A DNA stretch of 64,000 nt from positions 62,001 through 126,000 of the forward strand of contig JACKBI010000005.1 in the NCBI GenBank assembly GCA_020634615.1. The letters are read 5' to 3'. The translations under genes and the position numbers were made by a program. Positions 28,201 through 34,819 of this stretch are shown here, piece by piece. The stretch is from Anaerolineales bacterium (lineage in GTDB: Bacteria > Chloroflexota > Anaerolineae > JAAEKA01). Numbering within the stretch: position 1 is the first letter of the stretch; every line of letters begins with the position of its first letter. The notes under the pieces were generated by a model that saw only the letters and a list, made by a program, of their open reading frames with translations, was not told where the DNA came from and made no database searches.

Positions 28201-31200
28201 CTTCTATGAATCCATTGGCAGGCGATTGTAGCTTTGGATCCAGCGAAGTGAGTCTAACCAGGTCGCCTTCTCCGTTGCCGTCCTTGTGATCGAAGTTGAC
28301 CGTCACACCGGTGCTGTAGATCAGCTTGGCCAGGGCGTCGGTGACCGATCCCACCAGGCTGAAACAAGCGCCTTCCACGCCTGCTTCGCACAGCAACTGA
28401 TTGAGAAGGTCAACGAAGCCCAGTGCAGCCGTCAGGATAAAGCCGATCACCGTGAACGACAGGGCGAACATGATCAGGGTGACAATGGTTGTCGCGATGG
28501 TGCCGGCCAAGGCGGTGTTGAAGGCAGTGGTGCCGATCTTGACGCCGCCCGACAGCGCTTGATACATGAACACGCCAATGGGAACCCCAGCCGCGATGAC
28601 CAGGCCAACGACATTAGCCACCTTGGTCATGCCAACGATCTCGGAACTGGCGCCCGCCACTTTCCCGAAGGCGGCGGTTCTGGAGAGGCTGGTCGCCCCC
28701 CTGATTTCATTGTAATAATCCGCTGCTGTTATCACAGGCGACAGGATAGCGCCGAAAGCCCCTACCGTGCCAAGGAAAATAGCCCCTGCCAGCTTCAGTG
28801 AGTTGTTGTCCGTTGCGTACCCGATGGCAAACAACGTGACGCCTGTGATGGCTAACACAATACCTGTCGCGTAAAGTCCAGCCATTCCTGTCCCCGCGGC
28901 ATTTTTACCTGTATAGCCAAAAAGCGGGCCCACCTTGCGCTTGAGGTTTTCCAAAATGTTGACTGTGTTCAGGTCATCCAGAGTCTTGCTCGCGCTGTTC
29001 GTGTTCTTGAGAACACCAAGGTATGTGGTCACCGAGCGCGGGCTGACGGCGTAGGCCAGCACCAGTTGGTTGACGATCAGCAGGTTGGCCACCTTGCCAA
29101 TCCCGCGGAGCCCGGTAGTAAGGTTTTGCAGGTCCTCGTCGCTTGTAAACTTGGTTGGATCGTTGACCACTACGTCACCAAACTGCACGGGCCGGTTCCA
29201 GCCGCGGAACAGCGACAGGAAGTAGATTTCAAGAACTGCCAGCTTGCCGGCCGCTACATTGGCGTCTTCGTCGGGCTCGACGCCGGCGTAGGACTGATCC
29301 CAGGCCGACCATGCCTCTTCGATGGACATGCTGTTCCATTGCCCGGCCACATCATCGTACTTGTACTTCGCCATGTTGAGCCCGGCGATGGTCTGCAGCG
29401 GCACACCGCCGTCGGCGCGAAAGTCCGCGGTCAGTGTGCGCCCGTTCCAGCTCACCGCCTGTCCTGTGCCCACCTGGGAGAGATTCATGGCGCGGAAACG
29501 CTCCTCGCGGGCAAAGAGGAGGGATGGCGTAATGGGGTTGCCAGTTGACCAGAACGGCGTGAAGGCCGCATCCAACACCGCGGGCGTGTCGGTGGTCGCC
29601 AGCTTGCCGAGAGCCTCGTCCCGCTGGCTGTAGGACTTGTTGACCACCCGCAGCACGTTGGGCAATCCCCAGCGTTGATCATTGGGAACATTGCTGTTTT
29701 GAGTGCGATCCAGTCGCTGTTCGATGGTCGGCGCGCTGACGCCACGCCCGCTGACAGTCAGGTCCGGCGTGCCCTCACCATAGCAGGTGCCGTCGATGGC
29801 GGTATCACAGTCTCGGGCAGACAGAAAGACGCCGTCAAGATCAACCGTCAGCGGCGTAAGCACGGTATCAAGCTCAGGCGGATTGGCGACGCTCTGGTCC
29901 TCGTAGATGATGGCGAACTCAGTGCCGCGATCCTCGCGGATGTTGAGCGCGGTCAACTCCCAGTCGTCGTAGTAGGTGTGCACCGGCTGAATCTCGTTGT
30001 GGGTATCGTAGTCCACACAGATGCCGCCTTCGAACTCGGCGCAAACATCCACCAGCATCTGAACCACCCAAACCAGCCGCACCTGTTGCGCGTTCCCCCA
30101 GGTTGCTCCCGGCTTGTAGAGCATCTTGCCGTAGAAGGCCACGCGCTCTTCGGTGTTGGGCTCGACGACCACATTGAGGGGCACGTAGACAACCTTGGGC
30201 GGGTAAGCGCCACCGCCAAGGGGGCGGACGGAAATGCCGCCGTATTCCTCCAAATCGGCATCACTGGGCAGATTGTTGTTGGAGCTGCTGACCTGGATCT
30301 CCAGCATCGGCGCCAGCTTGATGTCGCCGTTGTCGTCGGACATGTTGCAGACGTCTTGCCAGTTGTCGCCATTGGCGTTAGCCTGCTCCACACAGACGTC
30401 GAAGAAGGTTTGCGGATCGTCTACGCCGCGCTCATCGCGCTGGACCTGACCCTGTTTGTCGCCGCTTGGCCAATCCAGAACGTTGAAGGCGTACCAAAGG
30501 TGGTCCGGGTTGGTCGGTCGCACCTGAAATTCGACATAGGTCGGCGCGTTGGGCGTCAGGCCGTTGATGGTCAGGTTCATCGGTGTGCCGCGGCCAAAGA
30601 TCTGGCTTTCCGGGCCAAAGGTCTGGCCGCCCGCCTTGAAGGGGGACTGGTCGACGGTGTTGGGCACCCCGTCGCCGTCGATATCACGGTCGGCGATATC
30701 GGGCGTGCCGTCGCCGTCGCTGTCAGGACAGTTGGGAGCGGTCAGGCACTTCTGGCCGTCGAGGATCGTATCGTCCAACGTGCTGGCCTTCTGCGGATCG
30801 CTGTAAAATAGCTGACCATTGTAGCCAACTACCTCCTGATGATCGGTCAAACCGTCGCCGTCGCTGTCCTCGTCGAACGGGCTCGTGCCCAGCAGCGTTT
30901 CCTGCGTGTCGGTCAGGCCGTCGCCGTCGCTGTCGGTCCCGTCATCGGGCGCGGACGCCAGCGGGGGCAATCCTTCGGTCTCGCGCGGGTCGGCCACCAG
31001 CGGGTTCGTCCCCAGCAACAGCTCGCGCGCATCGCTCAGGCCATCGCCGTCCTGATCGGCGCCGTTGTCGTTTTTCAGCAGTTCCAGGCTTTGCGCTGCC
31101 TGCAAGCTGTTGGCTTGCTGGTCTGCCTTGTAGGCCTCAAGAACATCGTTGATCCCGCTGGTAGACTGGTCTTCAGCCAGCGCCTGGGAGTCAAGGTAGT

Positions 31201-32281
31201 TGTCAAACCGCTGCCATTCCGCTGCCTGCAAAACGGGGGTAGCCACCGTCATCAGGATCACCGCCAGGCTGATGGCCGTGTAAAGCCGGCGCGAGCGGCT
31301 CTTGACCGCCAGCAACAGGGCCAGCGCCAGCACTGCCAGCAACAGGAACACCTGGCCCGCGGCCTGCGGCAAGCTGGCAACCACACCGGCGGCCAGGCCG
31401 CGTAGCGCTCCCGGCTGCAAAATAGTGATGTCCAGTGGCGACGAACTGGCGGCCAGCAACGCGCCAGCGTCGCCGTAGCTGAAGTTGACGGCGATCTCAG
31501 CTTTGGTGCGGTAGTCGGCGTCACCTGCCGCGGGCAGGTCGAGCTGGATCAACTGGCGCACCGGCAGCCCGCTGGCAGCCAGCCATAGCTCGCCGTCGCC
31601 GCTCATGTTGACGTACTGTGCCGGCAGGTCAAGGTTTGCGCCGCGCGGCAGGACGCCTTTAGCAGCCATCTCCTGCTGCATGCTGTCGCGCAAATACCGA
31701 GCGTAGCTCGGCCCGTCGATGTCAAATGTGTAGCGCGTTAGCCCACTTCCGCCCCCGGCAGCCGGGTTGGCAAGTTGAATGTTGGTGGCCGCCTCGAGAA
31801 AGGTCAGGAAGTCGCCGCCGGGCGCAAAGCCGCCGGTGAAGTTCTCCGTCTCTTGCCAGTCGCTCTCGCCCTGGCGTGTAAAGGCCTTCTCCCCTTCGAC
31901 CTTGATCTGCGCCGCCGTGCTGGCATCCATGACGCTGCCGCCCTGTGACCAGAGCGCCAGTTGCAACGTCCGCGCGGCCAGATCGGTCTCGCCCTCAATG
32001 TAGACTCGCTGCGTCTTGCTGCTGCGGCCCACATTGCCGGCGGTCGCCAGCGGAATGATCTCCTGCGAGATGTCGGACGAGAATTGGTAGGCGCCCACGT
32101 TCTGCACCTGCCGGTAGGCGGTCATGACCGTGCTGCGCGCCTGATCGGGCGCGGCAAACACTCGCGAAAGCGAACTGCCTGTCATGGTTGCGAAAAGTGC
32201 GATGGCCGCCAAAGCCAGGGATGCCAGCAAGATAAGCGCGATCCAACGGACGCGATGAGGGCGACGGCTTGATTTGTTCAC
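18398..32281 (-). CDS. giant exported mosaic adhesin/propeller protein
   Basis: The open frame gives about 4,630 residues; true sequence runs to about 19248, then frame changes carry it to 14138 (about 6,050 residues reconstructed). I chose GTG 32281 because AGAAGGA sits 6 nt upstream. Order: basic N-terminus and transmembrane helix (12-33); LppX/LolA-like domain; two more helices (about 31400-31220); calcium loops of DxDGDGLTD type (31075-30640); unknown region; several hydrophobic helices (28890-28390); a second calcium-loop block (27690-27330); Ig-like domains; a LamG-like domain (26100-25490); a YWTD propeller (24990-24170); a DUF11 unit; three more propellers separated by Pro/Thr linkers; and a CSLREA/beta-helix region with GGGI repeats (20700-19260). 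It is probably surface-attached, for adhesion or calcium-stabilised structure; function is inferred. Confidence 0.75.
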   Translation of the reverse strand: MNKSSRRPHRVRWIALILLASLALAAIALFATMTGSSLSRVFAAPDQARSTVMTAYRQVQNVGAYQFSSDISQEIIPLATAGNVGRSSKTQRVYIEGETDLAARTLQLALWSQGGSVMDASTAAQIKVEGEKAFTRQGESDWQETENFTGGFAPGGDFLTFLEAATNIQLANPAAGGGSGLTRYTFDIDGPSYARYLRDSMQQEMAAKGVLPRGANLDLPAQYVNMSGDGELWLAASGLPVRQLIQLDLPAAGDADYRTKAEIAVNFSYGDAGALLAASSSPLDITILQPGALRGLAAGVVASLPQAAGQVFLLLAVLALALLLAVKSRSRRLYTAISLAVILMTVATPVLQAAEWQRFDNYLDSQALAEDQSTSGINDVLEAYKADQQANSLQAAQSLELLKNDNGADQDGDGLSDARELLLGTNPLVADPRETEGLPPLASAPDDGTDSDGDGLTDTQETLLGTSPFDEDSDGDGLTDHQEVVGYNGQLFYSDPQKASTLDDTILDGQKCLTAPNCPDSDGDGTPDIADRDIDGDGVPNTVDQSPFKAGGQTFGPESQIFGRGTPMNLTINGLTPNAPTYVEFQVRPTNPDHLWYAFNVLDWPSGDKQGQVQRDERGVDDPQTFFDVCVEQANANGDNWQDVCNMSDDNGDIKLAPMLEIQVSSSNNNLPSDADLEEYGGISVRPLGGGAYPPKVVYVPLNVVVEPNTEERVAFYGKMLYKPGATWGNAQQVRLVWVVQMLVDVCAEFEGGICVDYDTHNEIQPVHTYYDDWELTALNIREDRGTEFAIIYEDQSVANPPELDTVLTPLTVDLDGVFLSARDCDTAIDGTCYGEGTPDLTVSGRGVSAPTIEQRLDRTQNSNVPNDQRWGLPNVLRVVNKSYSQRDEALGKLATTDTPAVLDAAFTPFWSTGNPITPSLLFAREERFRAMNLSQVGTGQAVSWNGRTLTADFRADGGVPLQTIAGLNMAKYKYDDVAGQWNSMSIEEAWSAWDQSYAGVEPDEDANVAAGKLAVLEIYFLSLFRGWNRPVQFGDVVVNDPTKFTSDEDLQNLTTGLRGIGKVANLLIVNQLVLAYAVSPRSVTTYLGVLKNTNSASKTLDDLNTVNILENLKRKVGPLFGYTGKNAAGTGMAGLYATGIVLAITGVTLFAIGYATDNNSLKLAGAIFLGTVGAFGAILSPVITAADYYNEIRGATSLSRTAAFGKVAGASSEIVGMTKVANVVGLVIAAGVPIGVFMYQALSGGVKIGTTAFNTALAGTIATTIVTLIMFALSFTVIGFILTAALGFVDLLNQLLCEAGVEGACFSLVGSVTDALAKLIYSTGVTVNFDHKDGNGEGDLVRLTSLDPKLQSPANGFIEGNSVYYVGVAKTTLYHKRSGGGAIGYYDNLFNETALRSNTFSYWLQRDDFSVPQVSRNAMSSLWQGVSQFDSKYYGFPVYNTINFHTGYANQTITSPTFPLVKGLNQRIPLNLYMSYAVAGYECWTADCDTTTLRGNSTTPLGDNLYFDVFPTTLDEFYDMNWSPSFGAQMDHDGDGLVAANSGTGGLDPDDTTHDTDGDGLSDGAEQRMQTNANSGDTDGDGLSDDLEAILGTDPTRADTDLDGLTDKVEVDGWQFTYGTGLSTLVTTDPRLRDSDNDGLDDRVEKNLGTNPRAMTESPVAIALSVSDKDRVTTPGSSLVYTSTISNNFAPTAYDPAANLTLNGSLVSTFPAALGGSVATSPIVLGRNASFTRSIPFTLPSGSGSQTAPIDAHANGSILAVYSGSSTNIGAFDETQTLNMIIDADDPTSSLSTQFAPAGRTILLGGSASDPTSYITKVEVQIDNGAWQVATSVGVPPRGNAAYTWALEWAVPGSEGPHTIRTKATDAVGHVQPTVSTFTLYVDGQTPTVTANVPTGNVAARKNDDNRWSITLGGTATDPGSGAAVSGVETVQVSLTPDGTGWQDATLTPTGTNMVAWSIDYAFPDLGKRNPTGLYQVQVRAVDNAGNQTPDASYAGGPLSLDTTPPTISLNEIPTSNLSAGLLISRTLDIGGVISETDTIQTGIAGGEISFTPEVVTDVYANSLLLLYLDDPTGSRRFRDDSGKNIATVCTSASCPAAGVPGHFGKAVQFAGASNQTLRSYDLAIDPAAYSTVASLKTSCANCGLLGVTTRNGATNNIDRQIYLLGGNVCADVVNGSRETICSADATYNDNQWHMVAQTVGPGGHKLYIDGKLAASGIKTSSGYAGDTDMLLGKAEQATGTQFTGLLDEVKVFAAALTPAEVNGLYRSWGPVTVAQTGAGVLTSAWSTQVPAGLEGPYEIDLTATDTLGNRNDGRIDWNHWQGEIDTASPRVSISVSYSGAGSTARTTYTGYAEDLNLTEANLQFPCQNPTVTRTYNTLTRPGEPQRLNRIDLTCSVSGIQAADTGWMRVCDTYDHCVARQTPTYRLVAATDRGIVRVNPLDGSELEILVPASVSDPTGGLAFDTPRAKMYWVSGATIMRANLDGTAIETVLTGLTSPRRMALNSAAGKLYWNEPTQIKRANLDGSGVETLYDAPYINPPYNTSSNTISAVAVDPVRGQLYWSDKVITYGSGWVCATLWHAGLDGQNPTVLTRYDSGYAFRSCSDRINDIFVEPTDGLLYWSVYSQNSTFQYLKKGFVSRWNPDTGQNALQYYYYQTGYLPTYEVDYPTVAADPRGYVYIRKASGGLYLATSSGPTGDVSILPGDVRGAVLYLVEKDPITTPDLAVSKTANSSIYLPQGAITYNVAVQNFGAGLASGVVVTDALPSGVTFSSATTNRGDPCTPQGGNSVDCNLDEVAIGETVVVTMNVQANAGVLGLLENRAGAQGSQPDLYTLNDTTFNLVNVVTPTPTNTATSTPTPTNTATATNTPTNTPTATPTRLPVTATPASQVKRIYWSNSRDSIQAIDTDGTNRRTIYYNRDSLPRAVQVDPIAHKIYWVEWRNKRIMRANLDGSGAGPVVTYWAELEALALDPLRGVMYWSAGTTPTRIIRSDLNGGNQVVVAQLGDYNPTSLAVDGEYGALYWTTFNTIVRFSPADGQQTIATFSPAISPARDLFVDGPSGKIYWSRNNSISRADLNGQNVEVVATGSQEALGVAVDTAGNQAYWIGAGSGSGVLRADLPPGPANVQLLAPDNASYGADDALAYVSPTPTPTSTHTPTHTPTPTTTHTPTHTPTATNTPTDTATPTHTATATNTHTPTFTPTHTHTPTATSTRVPVTPTPSGRAKYVYWSDASYDLETVYDDASGRRQLYGGFGQYSSPTGVDVDPLTDQIYWVEQFRPPYNAGGGRLLRMNQDGSGVTVLRSDLYYPGSLAVDSVNSQLFYYQYVWNGQYYVGGITRANLDGSNPVTLLSNLSGQVGAVALDVERDKLYYSEFGAIRSVNLDGSNRQDIVTGLGDSILGIAIDPAGEKIYWSQRSSKQVKRADLDGQNVATLVTRSAEISGLRLDVAGGKMYWTEFLGGVFRANLDGSGVAPFTSDSTVINSNAAVGYGPLPTATPTATHTPTFTPTPTDTSTATATATHTPTRTPTFTPTATATRSDATPTPAGQIKKVYWSNGAGPHAGSITAMDPENVGSASGLLGSTIGISGLSTDKINGLIYWVEGDGTNNPTGLLRRAFLDGTGAVTILSGLVYPRDVVVDPLAGKLYLRSGASPAIERMNLDGTNRTTLVTNAGNLALDIERQHLYYAYQQGIWRVNTNGASPVEVVSGITSGTVQGISLDTQAELIYWSEGITNAIRRAGFDGQNVATIANTADDSGHPGSANPFGALIDPAGGYVYWLQAFGVWRAVAAPGSTPNQLISTGAFPKFSTGALDLGYNVPPPTPTPTNTPTETATPTNTPTFTPTPTATPTATPITGPLVVDRVDDHDDGNCTVGDCTLREAINAANAGGGLNTIVFQPLTDAPITGVITLTLGQIVISDDLIITGPGSDMLTISGNDASRVFDINNGTVEITGLTIADGNDDGYSGGGGILIEGGVTVTSDDLVVFNNRAPYSNGGGIANSGILTLANSLVYSNTIGAPFAEYAQYGGGIFNYGTLTLTSVEVFSNTVAASNFGTGYGGGIGSEYPGGNLTIIDSAVTSNTVPTGGGGIYVTGSGECSGCLLDIQNSTISGNSSDGDGGGLALSSFPNLQLSAVTVSGNTAAGNGGGLWVDSMDSVDLRNSTISGNSTAGDGGGMAASFVTTLLFNNVTVANNNADSDGDDIGDGGGLWVDTTGATIQNSLLANNQDLSTGLGVDAPDCTAQPAGITSGGYNLVGKADTCNWSATTGDLIGSIVSPVNPLLDVLADNGGSTLTQALLDGSPAIDAGSPSTCETTDQRDVARPLDGDGDSTAICDIGAFEHDDLSCHQQRRRRSQPHRPIRQRQPKHRLQRPRRFSCPRPPTQPRRRSRRPRPTPRPRHPPRPTRQRQRIRRPIRPRPRPPARPHRPPLRWCRRSSVTSSGTTSTPTASRRAASRVWPMSRCCFSTTPTSWQAIQPLTPTAHTVWSCRPTPTSCASRRRRAISSAHRTRASILNLDSDIDLLSSNTITFTVAVNQTDLSWDAGFYLAPTPTPTATNTPTATPTDTFTPTPTATRRRRKQQRQPRRRPSSLPKPRPTRRRQHRPPRRPRLRHRRRQFHRPPSATGSGMT
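18425..18652. repeat. Pro/Thr linker-coding repeat
   Basis: Degenerate 6-bp periodicity (GTCGGC/GTGGCC units on the plus strand) encodes PTATPTxT repeats on the minus strand. Two of the apparent frame changes lie in or beside it. Confidence 0.7.
19002..19248. repeat. Pro/Thr linker-coding repeat
   Basis: The longest linker-coding array, between the beta-helix region and the first SdrD-B-like domain; the first frame change of the giant gene is at its upstream end (about 19248). Confidence 0.7.
20715..20828. repeat. Pro/Thr linker-coding repeat
   Basis: Short-period repeat joining the fourth YWTD-like propeller to the CSLREA/beta-helix region of the giant protein. Confidence 0.65.
21670..21802. 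repeat. Pro/Thr linker-coding repeat
   Basis: Short-period repeat between the third and fourth YWTD-like propellers. Confidence 0.65.
22640..22842. repeat. Pro/Thr linker-coding repeat
   Basis: Short-period repeat between the second and third YWTD-like propellers, with THTPT and TNTPT variants. Confidence 0.65.
23645..23745. repeat. Pro/Thr linker-coding repeat
   Basis: Short-period repeat between the DUF11-like unit and the second YWTD-like propeller. Confidence 0.65.
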
Positions 32282-32650
32282 GAGGTGTCCTTCTTTCACC
32301 GGGAGAAGTTCCATCACAAAGATATTCAGGAAACAAAACAGGTTCATGGCATTGCGAAAAGAACCATCACCCAGTTTGTGTGTATTGCGCGCGCTCAACA
32401 AGCCGCATCGTGCTCGGTAGAAACGTCACAGTATCACATGACCGTTACCAAATCGTTTCCAGTTGGCACAATTTGCGCCTATTTTGTGTTATCTGGATAT
32501 ATTCTTGTCTACAATATGTTGTGCTTTTCTGATACTAACCGCAGTGTGTAATTCCAGCCAAAGGTATGGGGCTGCTCTTGTCAGACACACGTGCTGCTAT
32601 TCGATCGCCAGCCCTGTGCCAAGACTCCATCCGTGCGCCACTTTTCCAAT
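32282..32650. other. divergent intergenic region upstream of the giant gene
   Basis: 369 bp, notably AT-rich around 32460-32530 compared with its surroundings, consistent with the giant gene's promoter. I cannot fix a convincing -35/-10 pair. No gene is supported. Confidence 0.4.
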
Positions 32651-32679
32651 TTGACCCGCCTGTGCGACTGTGGCATACT
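32651..32679 (+). promoter_or_regulatory. sigma-70 promoter of the ABC-F leader
   Basis: TTGACC (32651-32656), a 17-nt spacer and CATACT (32674-32679). Transcription would start near 32686, just before the leader-peptide ribosome-binding site GGAGGT (32695-32700). Confidence 0.6.
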
Positions 32680-32708
32680 CTGCGGGCAATCTCTGGAGGT
32701 ATACTCGA

Positions 32709-32732
32709 ATGATACTGAACATCGCAGCTTAA
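32709..32732 (+). CDS. seven-codon leader peptide (MILNIAA)
   Basis: A short frame with a textbook ribosome-binding site: GGAGGT 8 nt before the ATG. It encodes Met-Ile-Leu-Asn-Ile-Ala-Ala and stops at TAA. It lies between a promoter and an intrinsic terminator placed just before an ABC-F gene. That arrangement matches known leader peptides whose stalled translation controls antibiotic-resistance ABC-F genes. It is too short for similarity evidence; the call rests on position and the ribosome-binding site. Confidence 0.5.
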   Translation: MILNIAA

Positions 32733-32810
32733 GGTCTCACCCTGCTTCCCGCGTGGGAAACCACCTGGCTGGCTTTGCATTGGCCGGCAGGACCGTGGCA
32801 GGGACCACGC

Positions 32811-32885
32811 GCCTGCTGTGACTGTTCCAGTCAATCGAACTTCGTCATCATCTACGCCGTAGGCGCGCTGCCTGCGGCGTTTTTT
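32811..32885 (+). promoter_or_regulatory. candidate transcription attenuator of the ABC-F gene
   Basis: Terminator hairpin: ACGCCGTAGGC (32854-32864), 5-nt loop, GCCTGCGGCGT (32870-32880) and TTTTTT (32880-32885), ending 19 nt before the ABC-F ATG. An upstream segment GCCTGCTGTG (32811-32820) can pair with the terminator's left arm at 9 of 10 positions including wobbles, so it is a possible antiterminator strand. Small hairpins at 32746-32759, 32794-32809 and 32819-32833 fill the leader. Confidence 0.55.
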
Positions 32886-32904
32886 ATTGCCTTCCGAGGT
32901 GCCT

Positions 32905-34536
32905 ATGTTACAAGTACGCAATATCAGCAAATGGTTTGGCGACGTCAACGTCCTGAACCAGATCAGCTTCAATCTCAACCGCGGCCAACGGGCCGGGCTG
33001 GTTGGTCCCAACGGCTGTGGCAAATCGACCCTGCTGAAGATCATCGCCGGCGAGATGCAGCCCGACCAGGGGCGCGTGCAGCTCGCGCCGGCGTCGTTGC
33101 GGCTGGGCTACCTGCCGCAGGCGCTGGACCTGCCCGCCAAGGCGACCGTTGCCGACGTGCTGACCGCGGCGCAGGGCGAGCGGGTGGCGCTGGAAACTCG
33201 GCTGGAAGAGCTTGCCGAGGGCATCGCGACCGCATCGGGCGACGACCTGCCGGCTGCGCTGAATGCCTACGACCGCGCCCTGGCCGAGTTCGACGCGTTG
33301 GGCGGGTCCAGTCTGCACGCCGACGCGGACATCGTGCTGGCCGGCCTTGGCCTGGATGACGTCGACCAGAGCCGGCCCATCCATGCTCTCAGCGGCGGCC
33401 AGAAAACGCGGCTGGGGTTGGCGCGCCTGCTGCTGGCCCAGCCCGACCTGCTGGTGCTGGACGAGCCGACCAACCACCTGGACATCACCGCGCTGGCGTG
33501 GCTGGAGGACTATCTGGCGAGCTATGACGGCGCGATCCTCCTCGTTTCCCACGACCGCGCCTTTCTCGACCGCACTGTGACCAGTATCCTGGCGCTGGAC
33601 GACACCGCACACACCTTGCGCGAGTTCCCTGGAAACTACACCGACTACGCGATGACGCTGGACCGCGAGCTGGAGAAGCAGTGGGCCACGTACAAAGAGC
33701 AGCAGGAGCGGGTCGCCCAGCTCACCGCCTCGATCCGCAAGCTGGCAGGCAAGGCCAAGAACATCGAGAACGAGACCATCCACTTCCACTACCGGCGCAT
33801 CGCCCGCGAGCTGGCCCACCGCGCCGTCATCCAGCAGCGACGACTGGAGCGGATGATCGAAAGCGAGGATATGGTGGACAAGCCGGGCCAGACGTGGAAG
33901 ATGAAGCTGGAGTTTCCCGACACGCCGCGCAGCGGCCAGGACGTGCTGACGATCAGCGACCTGTCGGTGGGTTACGGCGCGCGCACCGTGCTGCACGACG
34001 TCGATCTGCACCTGAGCTTCGGCGATCGGGTGGCGCTGATCGGCTCCAACGGCAGCGGCAAGACGACCTTGTTACGCTGTATCACCGGTGAGCTGCTGCC
34101 GTGGACGGGCGAGGTACGGCTGGGCCGCGGCGTGCGGCTGGGCTACATGGCGCAGGAGCAGGAGACGCTCGATCCGTCGGCCACGCCGCTGGCGTTGATC
34201 CGCGACGCTGCGCCGCTCAACGAGACGGAGGCAAGGAGTTTCCTGCACTACTTCCTGTTCGCCGGCGACGCTGTATTCACGCCGGTGGGACGGTTGAGCT
34301 ACGGCGAGCGCAGCCGGCTGGCGCTGGCGTTGCTGGCCGTGCGCGGCTGCAACTTCCTGTTGCTGGACGAGCCTATCAACCACCTGGACATACCGTCACG
34401 CGAAAGCTTCGAGCGCGCCATGGCGCGTTTCGAGGGCACCGTGCTGGCGGTGGTCCACGACCGCTACTTCATCGAGCGGTTTGCCGAGACGCTGTGGTCG
34501 GTAGATGAAGGGGAGGTAATGGTGCTGGCGGCTTGA
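32905..34536 (+). CDS. ABC-F family ATPase (ribosome-associated)
   Basis: 543 residues with two ABC ATPase domains and no membrane segments. Walker A GPNGCGKST (about 34), signature LSGGQ and Walker B LLVLDEPTNHLD (about 183) form domain 1; Walker A GSNGSGKTT (about 379), a variant signature LSYGERSRL and LLLDEPINHLD (about 484) form domain 2. A charged linker of about 80 residues with FHYRRIARELAHRA lies between. ABC-F proteins bind the ribosomal E site and either rescue stalled ribosomes or displace antibiotics. I chose ATG 32905 with GAGGTG upstream; the frame opens at TTG 32887 inside the terminator tail. The leader suggests drug-inducible attenuation, favouring a resistance role, but housekeeping types cannot be excluded. 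Confidence 0.92.
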   Translation: MLQVRNISKWFGDVNVLNQISFNLNRGQRAGLVGPNGCGKSTLLKIIAGEMQPDQGRVQLAPASLRLGYLPQALDLPAKATVADVLTAAQGERVALETRLEELAEGIATASGDDLPAALNAYDRALAEFDALGGSSLHADADIVLAGLGLDDVDQSRPIHALSGGQKTRLGLARLLLAQPDLLVLDEPTNHLDITALAWLEDYLASYDGAILLVSHDRAFLDRTVTSILALDDTAHTLREFPGNYTDYAMTLDRELEKQWATYKEQQERVAQLTASIRKLAGKAKNIENETIHFHYRRIARELAHRAVIQQRRLERMIESEDMVDKPGQTWKMKLEFPDTPRSGQDVLTISDLSVGYGARTVLHDVDLHLSFGDRVALIGSNGSGKTTLLRCITGELLPWTGEVRLGRGVRLGYMAQEQETLDPSATPLALIRDAAPLNETEARSFLHYFLFAGDAVFTPVGRLSYGERSRLALALLAVRGCNFLLLDEPINHLDIPSRESFERAMARFEGTVLAVVHDRYFIERFAETLWSVDEGEVMVLAA

Positions 34537-34569
34537 GCAAGTGACGCAGTAAGGAGATGGGCTGCAACC

Positions 34570-34603
34570 AGAAGTCCGACTTTTGCGCAAAAGTCGGACT
34601 TCT
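34570..34603. terminator. perfect 34-bp palindromic terminator
   Basis: AGAAGTCCGACTTTTGC is followed directly by its exact reverse complement, then TTTCTTGTC. It starts 34 nt after the ABC-F stop codon. Confidence 0.8.
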
Positions 34604-34721
34604 TTCTTGTCTTGTGTAGGGTGGCGACGCCAATGACTGACAATCCTGGAATATCACAGGACAGCACACAACGCGCAAGAGTTGCTACTGCGCCAAGTCA
34701 GGACTGTCAGCCGTTCCCAGT

Positions 34722-34750
34722 TTGCGCACAGCGTGTCACCAGTGTACAAT
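34722..34750 (+). promoter_or_regulatory. sigma-70 promoter of the second subtilase gene
   Basis: TTGCGC (34722-34727), a 17-nt spacer and TACAAT (34745-34750), 70 nt before the start codon. Confidence 0.5.
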
Positions 34751-34819
34751 GCCGCCCAGCCTTCTGGCAGCCGTGCGTACGGCCGCTTCCAATCCCTATT
34801 TGTTGTCCGAGGAGTCTCC

